A stretch of DNA of 64,000 bases from Bacteroides sp. ET71 (GTDB taxonomy: Bacteria > Bacteroidota > Bacteroidia > Bacteroidales > Bacteroidaceae), in assembly GCF_023336905.1 (NCBI RefSeq), contig NZ_JAMBLS010000008.1:59858-123857 (forward strand). Direction: 5' to 3'. The position numbers were made by a program, and so were the translations under genes. The stretch's first letter is position 1. Each line of letters begins with the position of its first letter. Of the stretch, positions 7,922 through 16,485 are shown piece after piece. Under the pieces are notes generated by a model. The model worked only from the letters and a program-made list of their open reading frames with translations, did not search any database and was not told the DNA's origin.

Positions 7922-9937
7922 ATGAAAACCATGGAAAACCTCGAGCGAATCCTCGCCTTCACCCTGTTCTTGCTGCTTCCGTTCCGGCCGTATGCCCAAA
8001 GCCTGCTTCTTCTGGAAGACAACCTGGAGGAACTGGCCGAGCAGACCGACCCCGCTACTTGGGAAGACGAGCTGCAAGACCTTGCCTACCTGCTCGACAG
8101 TCCTTTGGATTTGAACACCGCCACCCGCGAACAGTTGGAACAGTTTCCCTTCCTCACTGCCCAACAAGTGGAGAATATCCAGGCTTATGTCTTCCTGCAC
8201 GGGCCGATGCAAAGCGTCTACGAGCTGATGCTGGTGCCGGAGATGAACCGCCGGACTGCCGAACTCCTGCACCCTTTTGTGTGCGTGAAGTCCGTGGATG
8301 CTCCCAAAGGTTTCCCTTCGTGGAAAGACATCTGGCGTTACGGCAAGCATGAGATGCTGGCTCGCTTCGATCTGCCCTTCTACCGCCGCAAGGGCTATGA
8401 GAAGGATTATCTCGGCACTCCCCTCTACCACTCGCTGCGCTATGCCTTCCGCCGGGGCGAATACGTGCAGGCAGGCTTTGCCGCCGAAAAGGATGCCGGC
8501 GAGCCATTCTTCGCCTTGCACGATGCGAAAGGCTACGACCATTATTCCTATTACGTCTTGCTGAACAACCTGGGTCGCCTGAAGACGCTGGCACTGGGCA
8601 CCTACCGCCTGGACTTCGGGCAAGGCCTGGTGCTGGGCAACAGTTTCGGTCTGGGCAAATCGTTCTCGCTGGCCACGTCCGACCATCGCAGCCGGGGCAT
8701 CCGCAAGCATGGTTCGACAGGCGAGTACGACTATTTCCGCGGACTGGCCGCGACGGTGCAGGCCGCCCGCCGCGTGGAAGTCTCCGCCTTTTATTCACAC
8801 CGCACGCTGGACGGACGAGTCGAGGACGGCGCGCTGGTTTCCATCGACGAATCGGGTCTGCACCGTACCCAGTCCGAAGTCGAAAAAATGTACGCCGCCG
8901 TCCTGCAACTGGCCGGGGGGAACATCGCCTACCGGGGCAACCCCTTTCAGGTGGGGCTGACCGGTATCTATTACTTCTTCGACCGCCCTTACGAACCCCG
9001 CCTGCGTGAATATGCCAAATACAACCTGCGCGGCAACCATTTTTATAATGTGGGACTGGACTACCGCTACCGCCTGGGTCGTTTCGGCCTGTCGGGCGAA
9101 GCCGCGCTGGGCAAACAGGGCTGCGCCTTCCTCAACCGCCTGAGCTACGACTTCTCGCCCGACTATCGGGTGCTGCTGGTCCACCGCTACTACGCCCACG
9201 ACTATTGGGCCTGGTTCGGCCACTCCTTTGGCGAAGGCAGCACGCCCCAGAACGAGAACGGCTGGTACCTGGCTGCCGAGGTGGCGCCCTTGGTCCGTTG
9301 GCGTTTCTTTGCTTCGGCCGACTTCTTCTCCTTCCCCTGGTGGCGCTACCGCATCAGCAAGCCCTCGCAGGGCGTGGATGTGCGTTTCCAGGCCACCTAC
9401 ACCCCACGCGAAGGATTGTCCATGTACGCCAACTACCGCTTCAGGCGCCGCGAGCGTGACGTGACCGGTACGGGCGGCGAAGTGACCGTCCCCACCCTGC
9501 ACCACCGCGCACGCTTCCGCCTGACCTGCGAGCCCGGCATCTGGCGTTTCCAGACCACCGCCGACCATAACATCTTCACCCAGCAGGGGATTTCCTCCGC
9601 TTCGGGCTGGCAGTGCACGCAGGCGGTTTCCTGTGCCCTGCCTTTCTTCCCGCTCAGGCTTTCGGTGCAAGGCACGTATTTCGACACCGATGACTACGAT
9701 TCGCGCGTCTACGTCTACGAGCGGAGCCTGCTTTACACCTTCTACACGCCTTCCTTTTCGGGACAAGGCTTCCGTTGCTCGCTGCATCTGCGTTACGACC
9801 CGCTCAAGTGGCTGATGCTCCTGGCCAAGCTGGGGCATACGTCCTACTTGGACAGGGACGAGATAAGTTCGGGCAACGATTTGATAAGGAGCAACCGGAA
9901 GACAGACTTGCAGTTGCAGGTGCGCGTGAAGTTCTGA
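7922..9937 (+). CDS. Helix-hairpin-helix protein with predicted outer-membrane beta-barrel
   Basis: A 671-residue exported protein. An N-terminal signal peptide (ILAFTLFLLLPFRPYAQS) is followed by a ComEA-like helix-hairpin-helix region at about residues 60-100 (LDLNTATREQLEQFPFLTAQQ). The remaining 550 residues alternate aromatic and polar residues as in beta-barrels (YYFFDRPYEPRLREYAKYNL; DLQLQVRVKF at the end, with a terminal aromatic residue). The family is known in Bacteroidetes but I know of no defined function. DNA binding or uptake at the cell surface would be one possibility given the HHH motif (inference). Confidence 0.8.
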   Translation: MKTMENLERILAFTLFLLLPFRPYAQSLLLLEDNLEELAEQTDPATWEDELQDLAYLLDSPLDLNTATREQLEQFPFLTAQQVENIQAYVFLHGPMQSVYELMLVPEMNRRTAELLHPFVCVKSVDAPKGFPSWKDIWRYGKHEMLARFDLPFYRRKGYEKDYLGTPLYHSLRYAFRRGEYVQAGFAAEKDAGEPFFALHDAKGYDHYSYYVLLNNLGRLKTLALGTYRLDFGQGLVLGNSFGLGKSFSLATSDHRSRGIRKHGSTGEYDYFRGLAATVQAARRVEVSAFYSHRTLDGRVEDGALVSIDESGLHRTQSEVEKMYAAVLQLAGGNIAYRGNPFQVGLTGIYYFFDRPYEPRLREYAKYNLRGNHFYNVGLDYRYRLGRFGLSGEAALGKQGCAFLNRLSYDFSPDYRVLLVHRYYAHDYWAWFGHSFGEGSTPQNENGWYLAAEVAPLVRWRFFASADFFSFPWWRYRISKPSQGVDVRFQATYTPREGLSMYANYRFRRRERDVTGTGGEVTVPTLHHRARFRLTCEPGIWRFQTTADHNIFTQQGISSASGWQCTQAVSCALPFFPLRLSVQGTYFDTDDYDSRVYVYERSLLYTFYTPSFSGQGFRCSLHLRYDPLKWLMLLAKLGHTSYLDRDEISSGNDLIRSNRKTDLQLQVRVKF

Positions 9938-9996
9938 AGCCGAATAGTTGTTTCTAAAGAACAAAACCCCTACTTTTGCCGGAAAAATCCCGAACT

Positions 9997-10770
9997 ATGA
10001 CAGTCATTTATCCGTCTCCCATCTTCGGCCCTGTACATTCCCGCCGTTTGGGAGTTTCTTTGGGAATCAACCTGATGCCGGCCGACGGCAAGCTGTGCAC
10101 TTTCAACTGCATCTACTGCGAGTGTGGTTTTAACGAAGATTTTCGCCCCCGGTTGCCGCGTCCCACGCGCGAGGAAGTGCGTGCCGCCCTCGAAGCACGC
10201 TTGCAGGACATGCAGCAGAACGGGCCGGCACCCGACGTGCTGACTTTTGCCGGCAACGGTGAACCCACGGCGCACCCGCATTTCCCGGAAATCATCGACG
10301 ACACGCTGGCGTTGCGCGACCGCTATTTCCCGAAAGCAAAGGTAAGTGTCTTGAGCAACTCGACTTTCATTCACAAGCCCGCCGTCTTCGACGCGCTGGA
10401 GCGGGTGGACAACAATATCCTGAAGCTGGACACGGTGGACGAGGAATATATCCGCACACTGGACCGTCCTACGGGCCATTACTCGGTAGAGGCCATCATC
10501 GAGCGGATGAAGGCTTTCCGTGGCCGGTGCATCGTGCAGACCATGTTCTTGAAAGGAGGCTACCTGGGCCGTGACATGGACAATACGTCCGACCGCTACG
10601 TACTGCCCTGGTTGGAGCGGGTGAAAGAGATTGCCCCGCGCAGCGTGATGATTTATACTATCGACCGCGAGACGCCAGACCACGAACTGTGCAAGGCCTC
10701 GCACGAGGAGCTGGACCGCATCGGCGACTTGGTGCGCCGCGCCGGCATCGAAGTGAGCGTTTCTTACTGA
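9997..10770 (+). CDS. Radical SAM protein
   Basis: A 257-residue radical S-adenosylmethionine enzyme. The cluster-binding motif CTFNCIYCECG (C-x3-C-x2-C) is at about residues 34-44. FAGNGEPTAHP near 85 is the SAM-binding GGE-like motif. KLDTVDEEYIRTLDRP follows. The N-terminus TVIYPSPIFGPVHSRRLGVS places it in a family found in Bacteroidetes and Firmicutes whose reaction I cannot name. A TACTTTTG box at 9971-9978 makes the ATG at 9997 the start rather than an upstream TTG. Confidence 0.85.
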   Translation: MTVIYPSPIFGPVHSRRLGVSLGINLMPADGKLCTFNCIYCECGFNEDFRPRLPRPTREEVRAALEARLQDMQQNGPAPDVLTFAGNGEPTAHPHFPEIIDDTLALRDRYFPKAKVSVLSNSTFIHKPAVFDALERVDNNILKLDTVDEEYIRTLDRPTGHYSVEAIIERMKAFRGRCIVQTMFLKGGYLGRDMDNTSDRYVLPWLERVKEIAPRSVMIYTIDRETPDHELCKASHEELDRIGDLVRRAGIEVSVSY

Positions 10771-10778
10771 AGATACGG

Positions 10779-10849
10779 GCTGCGAGCTACGAGCTACAAG
10801 TCAGTATGATTCTGTTCGTATTCTCACTTGTAGCTTGTAGCTCGCAGCC
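10779..10849. repeat. Long inverted repeat, probable bidirectional terminator
   Basis: The 24-base arms at 10779-10802 and 10826-10849 are complementary except for one position, with a 23-base loop. The arms themselves contain the internal direct repeat GAGCTAC. The element fills the space between the convergent radical SAM and NUC1 genes. It lacks a clear T-run next to the stem, so its terminator role is likely but not proven. Confidence 0.6.
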
Positions 10850-10855
10850 ATACTT

Positions 10856-11761
10856 TTATTCCATCGGCCACAGGCTGAGGTCGCACTCCGCCTCTACCCG
10901 GTCTTCCACCTCGTCGGGCAGGGCGGGAAAGAAGTCGATGCCCGTGATGCGCTCCACCTGGTCTACGGAGTTGACATAACTGTCCAGCGGATGGTTGCCC
11001 GCCGTGTTCTTATAGATGAAGCCGATGGCCCTGGGCGGCGTGCTGCTGGGACAAAGCACGACCTTGAAGAATGCCTCAGGCACGGTGATGCGGTGTTCAT
11101 GCCCGATGGTTTGGTGTTTCTGCCGGTACAGGATGGGTCCGCACACGATGTATATTTTCCCTTCTTTCTGTGCCCAGTCGCGGCACGCATCTTCCAGTTC
11201 TTTCCAGTCGCCACGGTTCAGGTTATGGTGCTGCGGACAGATGTTCGTCATGAAGAAGCTCTCTTGCATCGCCCTCCAGTGCCAACGGTTGTCTGCCGCA
11301 GGACACATGTGTCCTCTGTCCCAGCCCGAACGCTTGTAGTCGTCGGTTGTGACGGCCTTGTCCGCAGGCAGGTCGGGGTCCGGGAGGAATTTGTCCGTCC
11401 GGCTTTCGCGTTCGACGAGCTTTTCCGGCGTCAGTTCCCAGGCCACCCAGTTGGGCAGGTTGTGTTCCAGGTTGTAAGAGACGGTGTAACCGCGGCGTAC
11501 CAGTATCTTTTCCGGGGTAGATTTCAGCGGTGCGGGCAGCAGCACGCCGTCGGCTGTCAGGTCGGCATAGGTAGTCTGTGTTGTTTCGGCCGATGGTTCC
11601 GGCAGGCGTTGGCGCAATGCTTCGACCACGGCGGGCAGGCCTTGGTCGGGGTCGACGTGCAGGGCGCGCGTCAGCGGCTCGTAGCCCAGGCAGGCAAGGA
11701 TGACGGCGATGAGCGTATAGAGCAGTCCCCGCGATTTCTTTTGTTTCTTTCTTCTGGCCAT
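10856..11761 (-). CDS. DNA/RNA non-specific endonuclease (NUC1 family), membrane-anchored or secreted
   Basis: A 301-residue protein with a basic N-terminus and one hydrophobic segment (LLYTLIAVILACLGYEPL, residues 13-30), so it acts outside the cytosol or at the membrane. The catalytic motif DRGHMCPAAD, with the histidine as general base, is near residue 148, followed by FFMTNICPQHHNLNRGDWKELE with the metal-binding asparagine context. It degrades DNA and RNA without sequence preference, probably for nutrient recovery or envelope defence (inference). It starts 12 bases after the SulP gene stop and is probably co-transcribed with it. Confidence 0.9.
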   Translation of the reverse strand: MARRKKQKKSRGLLYTLIAVILACLGYEPLTRALHVDPDQGLPAVVEALRQRLPEPSAETTQTTYADLTADGVLLPAPLKSTPEKILVRRGYTVSYNLEHNLPNWVAWELTPEKLVERESRTDKFLPDPDLPADKAVTTDDYKRSGWDRGHMCPAADNRWHWRAMQESFFMTNICPQHHNLNRGDWKELEDACRDWAQKEGKIYIVCGPILYRQKHQTIGHEHRITVPEAFFKVVLCPSSTPPRAIGFIYKNTAGNHPLDSYVNSVDQVERITGIDFFPALPDEVEDRVEAECDLSLWPME

Positions 11762-11773
11762 ATCGGTAAGGGT

Positions 11774-13459
11774 TTACGGGCGGTTGATGAGTTGGTTGGC
11801 CCTGTCTAGTGCCACGTTGATGTTCGGGCAGATGTTTTCTTCGCCCAACAGTTCGTAGAAGCCGGATTTTTGCAGAGCCTGGTGCACTTTCTCGTTCACG
11901 CCGCTGAGCACGATGGTTATCTTTTCCTTTTGCGACATGCGGCAGAGGCTCTCCAGGTTGTGGATGCCCGTCGAGTCGATAAAGGGCACTTTGCGCATCC
12001 GCACGACGCGTACCTTCGGCCGGTCACCCAGCCGCGCCATGACTTCTTCGAACTTGGTGGCAATCCCAAAGAAGTAGGGGCCGTTTATCTCATAGACTTC
12101 CACTCCTTCCGGGATGACGATGTGCTCCTCGTGCGTATCGGCGCCGGTGTCCTTGTTAGGGTCGATTTCGTCTTTAATGACAGAGATTTCCGTCGTCTCC
12201 ATGACGCGGTGCATGAAGAGGACACAGGCGATGACGAGTCCCGCTTCGATAGCGACGGTCAAGTCAAAGACGACGGTCAGGAAGAAGGTGATGAACAACA
12301 CGGTGACATCGGCCTTGGGGTTGCGCAGCAGGGCGCGGAACGTGCGCCATCCGCTCATGTTGTAGGCCACCACCGCCAGCACGCCTGCCAGGCATCCCAT
12401 CGGGATGTATTGCGCCAGGGGCATGAGCAGCAGCAGGATAAGGAGCAGGACGACGGCGTGTATGATGCCGGCCACGGGCGTCCGCCCGCCGTTATTGATG
12501 TTGGCCATGGTGCGGGCGATGGCTCCTGTCGCCGGGATGCCGCCGAAGAGGGGTGCCACGATGTTGGCTGCCCCTTGTGCGATGAGTTCGGTGTTCGAGT
12601 TGTGGTGGTCGCCTGTGGCACCGTCGGCCACGGTGGCCGAGAGCAGCGACTCGATGGCTCCCAGCACGGCGATGGTCAGTGCGACGGGGAAGAGGTTTTT
12701 CACTGCCTCCCAGTCCAGGGCGGGTATGGCAGCGTCGGGCAGCTCAGCGCGGATGCTGAAGCGGTCGCCTATGGTGTCGATGCCTGTGATGCCCGCATGG
12801 GTCTTGAGCAGCCAGACTGCCAGCGTCACGACGACTATGGCCACGAGCGAGCCGGGTATCTTTTTGGAGAAGCGCGGGGTGAGGATGATGAGAGCGATGC
12901 TGGCGAGGCTGACGGCCGTGTTCCACCAGTTGACCGTGTCGAAGTGGCGGAAGTAGAGCATCCATTTGCCGATGAAGTCGCCCGGCACCTGCTCGCCGCC
13001 GAACTTCAGTCCGAAGATGTCGGCCACCTGCGTGGTGAAGATGGTGAGGGCGATGCCGCTGGTGAAGCCCACGATGATGGGGTATGGGATGAACTTGATA
13101 ACGGCGCCCAGGCGGAAGACGCCCAGCAGGACGAGGATGACGCCGGCCATGAGCGTGGCGGCGATAAGGCCCGCCTCGCCGTATTGCTGGATGACGCCGT
13201 AGACGATGACGATGAATGCGCCCGTCGGCCCGCCTATCTGCACGCGGCTGCCGCCCAGCAGCGAGATGAGGAATCCGGCGATGATGGCCGTGATGATGCC
13301 TTTTTCGGGAGATACGCCCGAGGCGATGCCGAAGGCGATGGCGAGCGGGAGGGCCACGATGCCCACGATGATGCCGGCCATGAGGTCGGACACAAAGGTC
13401 TGTTTGTCGTAGTGTTTCAGTGTTTCAAATAGTTTCGGTTTGAATTCGAAAGCTTTCAT
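11774..13459 (-). CDS. SulP family anion transporter with STAS domain
   Basis: An inner-membrane SulP/SLC26 transporter of 561 residues. About 10-14 membrane helices occupy residues 20-420, with the family signature region HNSNTELIAQGAANI near 290. A cytosolic STAS domain occupies about 440-555 (PKVRVVRMRKVPFIDSTGIH). Substrates in this family are sulfate, bicarbonate or C4-dicarboxylates; the sequence does not decide. The start MKAFEFKPKLF is chosen because the upstream TTG overlaps the promoter box at 13490-13497. Confidence 0.92.
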   Translation of the reverse strand: MKAFEFKPKLFETLKHYDKQTFVSDLMAGIIVGIVALPLAIAFGIASGVSPEKGIITAIIAGFLISLLGGSRVQIGGPTGAFIVIVYGVIQQYGEAGLIAATLMAGVILVLLGVFRLGAVIKFIPYPIIVGFTSGIALTIFTTQVADIFGLKFGGEQVPGDFIGKWMLYFRHFDTVNWWNTAVSLASIALIILTPRFSKKIPGSLVAIVVVTLAVWLLKTHAGITGIDTIGDRFSIRAELPDAAIPALDWEAVKNLFPVALTIAVLGAIESLLSATVADGATGDHHNSNTELIAQGAANIVAPLFGGIPATGAIARTMANINNGGRTPVAGIIHAVVLLLILLLLMPLAQYIPMGCLAGVLAVVAYNMSGWRTFRALLRNPKADVTVLFITFFLTVVFDLTVAIEAGLVIACVLFMHRVMETTEISVIKDEIDPNKDTGADTHEEHIVIPEGVEVYEINGPYFFGIATKFEEVMARLGDRPKVRVVRMRKVPFIDSTGIHNLESLCRMSQKEKITIVLSGVNEKVHQALQKSGFYELLGEENICPNINVALDRANQLINRP

Positions 13460-13489
13460 AAGCAAATCCTTAATTAATGTAATGGACTG

Positions 13490-13497
13490 CAAAGGTA
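13490..13497 (-). promoter_or_regulatory. Promoter -7 box of SulP/NUC1 operon
   Basis: Minus-strand TACCTTTG, about 30 bases before the SulP ATG. Confidence 0.6.
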
Positions 13498-13573
13498 GTT
13501 AAAATAGGCCGTCGCAAAACAATCCGGCCGTTTTTTTTGTTCTATTTCATAAGGTTTCTTTCGGACAAAAGCT

Positions 13574-13581
13574 TAACTTTG
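13574..13581 (+). promoter_or_regulatory. Promoter -7 box of rubrerythrin gene
   Basis: TAACTTTG on the plus strand, 56 bases before the rubrerythrin ATG. Confidence 0.55.
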
Positions 13582-13637
13582 TACGCAAGAGAAATCTTTC
13601 TACATTATTTATTCACTAAAAAAACATCGAACAGATT

Positions 13638-14216
13638 ATGGGAAAAAGTATCAAAGGAACACAGACTGAGAAGAACTTGTTGACATCGTTTGCCGGAGAA
13701 TCGCAGGCACGGATGCGCTATACGTATTTCGCCAGTGCGGCCAAGAAAGAGGGCTACGAACAGATAGCCGCCATCTTCCTGGAGACGGCGGAGCAGGAGA
13801 AGGAGCACGCCAAGCGCATGTTCAAATGGCTGGAAGGCGGCATGGTGGAAATCACGGCCAGTTATCCGGCGGGCGTCATCGGAACGACGCTCGAGAACCT
13901 GCGGGCTGCCGCAGCCGGCGAGAACGAGGAGTGGACGCTGGATTACCCCAAGTTTGCCGATGTGGCCGATGCCGAAGGCTTCCCCGAAATCGCGCTGATG
14001 TACCGCAACATCGCCACGGCTGAAAAAGGGCATGAAGAGCGCTACCTCGCTTTCGTGAAGAACATCGAGCAGGGCAAGGTCTTTGCCAAAGACGAGGAAG
14101 TGGTGTGGCAGTGCCGCAACTGCGGATACATCTACGTGGGCAAGGAGGCTCCGCAGACGTGCCCGGCCTGCCTGCATCCGCAAGCTTACTTCGAGGTAAA
14201 GAAAGAGAATTGGTAA
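13638..14216 (+). CDS. rbr: Rubrerythrin
   Basis: Non-haem iron peroxidase that reduces hydrogen peroxide in anaerobes. The 192 residues comprise a ferritin-like four-helix diiron domain (ESQARMRYTYFASAAKKEG; ETAEQEKEHAKRMF; later IATAEKGHEERY) and a C-terminal rubredoxin-like domain with two CxxC pairs (CRNCGY and CPAC near residues 157-177). Length and order match the family. Own promoter and strong terminator, so monocistronic. Confidence 0.96.
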   Translation: MGKSIKGTQTEKNLLTSFAGESQARMRYTYFASAAKKEGYEQIAAIFLETAEQEKEHAKRMFKWLEGGMVEITASYPAGVIGTTLENLRAAAAGENEEWTLDYPKFADVADAEGFPEIALMYRNIATAEKGHEERYLAFVKNIEQGKVFAKDEEVVWQCRNCGYIYVGKEAPQTCPACLHPQAYFEVKKENW

Positions 14217-14226
14217 CATGTTCCGG

Positions 14227-14263
14227 TCTTCCGGCCCACTGGTTGGGCCGGAAGATTTTTTTT
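14227..14263 (+). terminator. Terminator after rubrerythrin
   Basis: TCTTCCGGCCCA and TGGGCCGGAAGA form a 12-bp stem with a short loop, followed by eight or more T. Confidence 0.9.
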
Positions 14264-14321
14264 GTGGCGGCTCACCCATTTCTTTGTTTCCCATGCTGTT
14301 TTCCCCATTCTTTTGCGGGCC

Positions 14322-14409
14322 GTGGCTCGTGTCCGCAAGAGCCTTGCTTCCGGTTCGGGACAGCCGCGCCCCGTGTCCGTAAGAACCACGGCCGTTGTCC
14401 GTCGCAGGC
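14322..14409. repeat. 22-bp tandem repeat, locus 3 (4 units)
   Basis: Units start at 14322, 14344, 14366 and 14388, each 22 bases (first: GTGGCTCGTGTCCGCAAGAG plus CC). The array ends exactly where a second terminator hairpin begins. It lies in the 314-base gap between rubrerythrin and the TM2 gene. Confidence 0.78.
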
Positions 14410-14438
14410 GCCCGCCTTTGGTGCGGGCGCTTTTTTTT
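14408..14438 (+). terminator. Second terminator after rubrerythrin
   Basis: GCGCCCGC / GCGGGCGC stem (14408-14415, 14423-14430) with a run of eight T. It directly follows the 22-bp repeats, which suggests something upstream of it, possibly the repeat region, is transcribed. Confidence 0.85.
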
Positions 14439-14490
14439 GTCCGCTTGGTAAAAAAGTGACTGATTCATGCGGCGTTTAAGTGGGATTCGT

Positions 14491-14498
14491 TATCTTTG
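14491..14498 (+). promoter_or_regulatory. Promoter -7 box of the TM2 protein operon
   Basis: TATCTTTG, 32 bases before the TM2 protein ATG; it also rules out the in-frame ATG upstream of it at 14480. Confidence 0.6.
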
Positions 14499-14530
14499 TC
14501 GTGTATTTACGGACTAAATCTTTTTATATT

Positions 14531-14866
14531 ATGGATTCACAAAAGGTAGATTCCTTCATCATGGCGAACGGCAAGTTCTTCCATGACTATCAAATCGGAG
14601 CTATCCGCGAGCTTCTGCTGGGAGCTGACGATGCCAAATGGCCGATGTTGCAGGCCCTGCAGTTCAAGGATCCCACCATTTCGTTGATAATTTCCATCAT
14701 CGGTGGTTCGCTGGGCATCGACCGCTTCTTCGTGGGCGACATGGGCTTGGGCGTCATCAAGCTCATCACGTGCGGCGGCTGCGGCATCTGGAGCATCGTG
14801 GACTGGTTCCTCATCATGGGCACGGCGCGCGACCGCAACATGCAGAAGCTCCAGGCGTTGTTATAA
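14531..14866 (+). CDS. TM2 domain membrane protein
   Basis: A 111-residue small membrane protein. Hydrophilic residues 1-45 precede a TM2 domain of two helices linked by a short turn, with the signature GGSLGIDRFFVGDMGLGVIK and then TCGGCGIWSIVDWFLI. Function of such proteins is unknown. It heads a cluster of four small-to-medium genes (TM2, DUF2752, DUF4870-like, M48 peptidase) that are tightly packed and surely one transcript. Confidence 0.85.
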   Translation: MDSQKVDSFIMANGKFFHDYQIGAIRELLLGADDAKWPMLQALQFKDPTISLIISIIGGSLGIDRFFVGDMGLGVIKLITCGGCGIWSIVDWFLIMGTARDRNMQKLQALL

Positions 14867-14876
14867 ACAAGTACCC

Positions 14877-15275
14877 ATGACGCGGCGGGCGTTCTACCTG
14901 TTGGCGGCGGGCTTGTGTGCCTTGGGTTATGCGTGGGTGGCTTTTTCGGGAGCAGTTTCCGAGGCGGGCAGCCCGTGCCTCTTCCGCTGGCTGACGGGTG
15001 TGCCATGTCCGGCATGCGGTTCCACGCGCGCGCTGCGGGTGTTGTTGCAGGGCGATGTGACGCAAGCCTTCCTCATCAATCCCAATGGCATCGTGCTGGC
15101 CGTGCTGCTGGTCGGGGTGCCCGTCGGGTTGCTGGCCGATGCCGTGCGGCGTCGTGCGTCGCTCTACGCTCTTTTCTGCCGGATAGACACGACGTTGCGG
15201 CGCCGGATGTGGTTCGTCGCAGGGGCGGTGCTGGTGCTGCTCAACTGGATTTGGAATATATATAAAGGAATATGA
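14877..15275 (+). CDS. DUF2752 membrane protein
   Basis: A 132-residue protein with three hydrophobic stretches and the DUF2752 hallmark GVPCPACGSTRALRVLLQGD around residue 42. Its CxxCGxTR cysteines are conserved in the family; function unknown. DUF2752 genes often neighbour TM2 genes, as here. Its stop overlaps the next ATG. Confidence 0.85.
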   Translation: MTRRAFYLLAAGLCALGYAWVAFSGAVSEAGSPCLFRWLTGVPCPACGSTRALRVLLQGDVTQAFLINPNGIVLAVLLVGVPVGLLADAVRRRASLYALFCRIDTTLRRRMWFVAGAVLVLLNWIWNIYKGI

Positions 15276-15694
15276 AAGACTACTACGTCCCCCAAGAACA
15301 CGAGCGCGAGGCGGCTGCCCAAAGCTACCTCATGTCGCTGCTGGTGGTGATGGTGGGTCTCCCCTTCCCCATCGTCAACCTGGCTGCCACGCTGATTTTC
15401 TACCTGGCCAACAGGCGCAAGACTTACTTCGTGCGCTGGCATTGCACGCAAGCGCTGGTGTCGCAGGTGCCGCTCTTCCTCGTCAATTGCGTGCTTTTCT
15501 GGTGGAGCGTGCGCATCCTGCTCGACCTTCAGCCGCTCTCCTCGTTCTATTTCGCCTACCTTTTTACGGTGGTTTTGTTCAACCTGATAGACTTCGTCGC
15601 CACGTTCCACACCATGGTAGCCGTCAACAAAGGCCGCCAAGTAGACTGGTATGTCTATGCCCCGCTGACCGACTTGTTATGCAGACCGAAATAA
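15272..15694 (+). CDS. DUF4870-like four-helix membrane protein
   Basis: A 140-residue protein with an N-terminal hydrophilic stretch and about three or four helices (SLLVVMVGLPFPIVNLAATL; FLVNCVLFWWSVRILLDL; YLFTVVLFNLIDFVATFH). The motif RRKTYFVRWHCTQAL resembles the DUF4870 pattern in which the membrane domain is followed by VRWHALQ-like residues. It overlaps the preceding stop by ATGA and the following gene by 16 bases. Confidence 0.65.
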   Translation: MKDYYVPQEHEREAAAQSYLMSLLVVMVGLPFPIVNLAATLIFYLANRRKTYFVRWHCTQALVSQVPLFLVNCVLFWWSVRILLDLQPLSSFYFAYLFTVVLFNLIDFVATFHTMVAVNKGRQVDWYVYAPLTDLLCRPK

Positions 15695-16446
15695 CCAAAA
15701 CGTTGAAGCAGGCGGCCGTGTCTGTCCTGGTGTTTGGCGCCGTGCTTTTCGCTTTCTCGCGCGTGGATTGGCTGAATACGTTCGGCCTGAAGGAAACGGT
15801 GGTCGAAGATAAGTTGGGCGAACTGTGGTGGGATGTCTATTCGTCGGACGCTGCCTTTGTAGACGATTCTCTACGGGTGCTCCCCGTCGACTCGTTGCTG
15901 GACGCCCTGTGCCGCGCCAACGACATCGACCGCTCTGCCATTTTCCTTCACCTGGTAGAAGACGAAGAAGTCAACGCCTTCGCCTGCCCCGGCAACCACC
16001 TTGTGGTGAACACTGCCCTGCTCGACTCTTGCCACAACGCAGACGAGCTGTCCGGCGTCATGGCGCACGAACTGGCTCATTTGACGCAGGGACACGTGAT
16101 GCAGAAACTCGTGAAAGAAATCGGGCTGTCTGCCCTGGTGGTGATGACGTCTGGCTCTGGCGGCACGGAGACACTGGGCGAAGTCGCACGCGTGCTCACC
16201 TCTACTGCTTACGACCGGACGCTGGAAAGCGAGGCGGACGCACTGGCGGTGCACTACCTGCTGGCTGCCGGCATTGACCCCAATGCCTTGGCCGACTTCT
16301 TGCTCCGCCTTTCTGCCGAAGAAGACCTGCCTGCCCTGGCCGAGTGGATAAGCACACATCCCGGTTCCGCCGAACGCGCCCGCCGCATCCGCCAACTGGC
16401 GGCCGAAGGAAAACAGGCAGAAATCCCCGGCAAGTTTGACTTTTGA
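15679..16446 (+). CDS. M48 family zinc metallopeptidase
   Basis: A 255-residue membrane-anchored or periplasmic protease of the Ste24/HtpX/LoiP class. It has an N-terminal hydrophobic segment (AAVSVLVFGAVLFAFS), the zinc motif HELAH with context SGVMAHELAHLTQGHVMQKL near residue 133, and the third ligand in ESEADALAVHYLLAAG near 187. These families handle envelope protein quality control. It ends the TM2 cluster and converges on the MATE gene. Confidence 0.88.
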   Translation: MQTEITKTLKQAAVSVLVFGAVLFAFSRVDWLNTFGLKETVVEDKLGELWWDVYSSDAAFVDDSLRVLPVDSLLDALCRANDIDRSAIFLHLVEDEEVNAFACPGNHLVVNTALLDSCHNADELSGVMAHELAHLTQGHVMQKLVKEIGLSALVVMTSGSGGTETLGEVARVLTSTAYDRTLESEADALAVHYLLAAGIDPNALADFLLRLSAEEDLPALAEWISTHPGSAERARRIRQLAAEGKQAEIPGKFDF

Positions 16447-16485
16447 AAGCGACCGTCTGCTCTCCCTCAGTCTCTGCCCTTCTGC

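Noticed and set aside
11870-13432. 520-codon plus-strand frame opposite the SulP gene
   Set aside because: Low-complexity, D/H/G/R-rich translation typical of antisense frames; the SulP/STAS reading is unambiguous.
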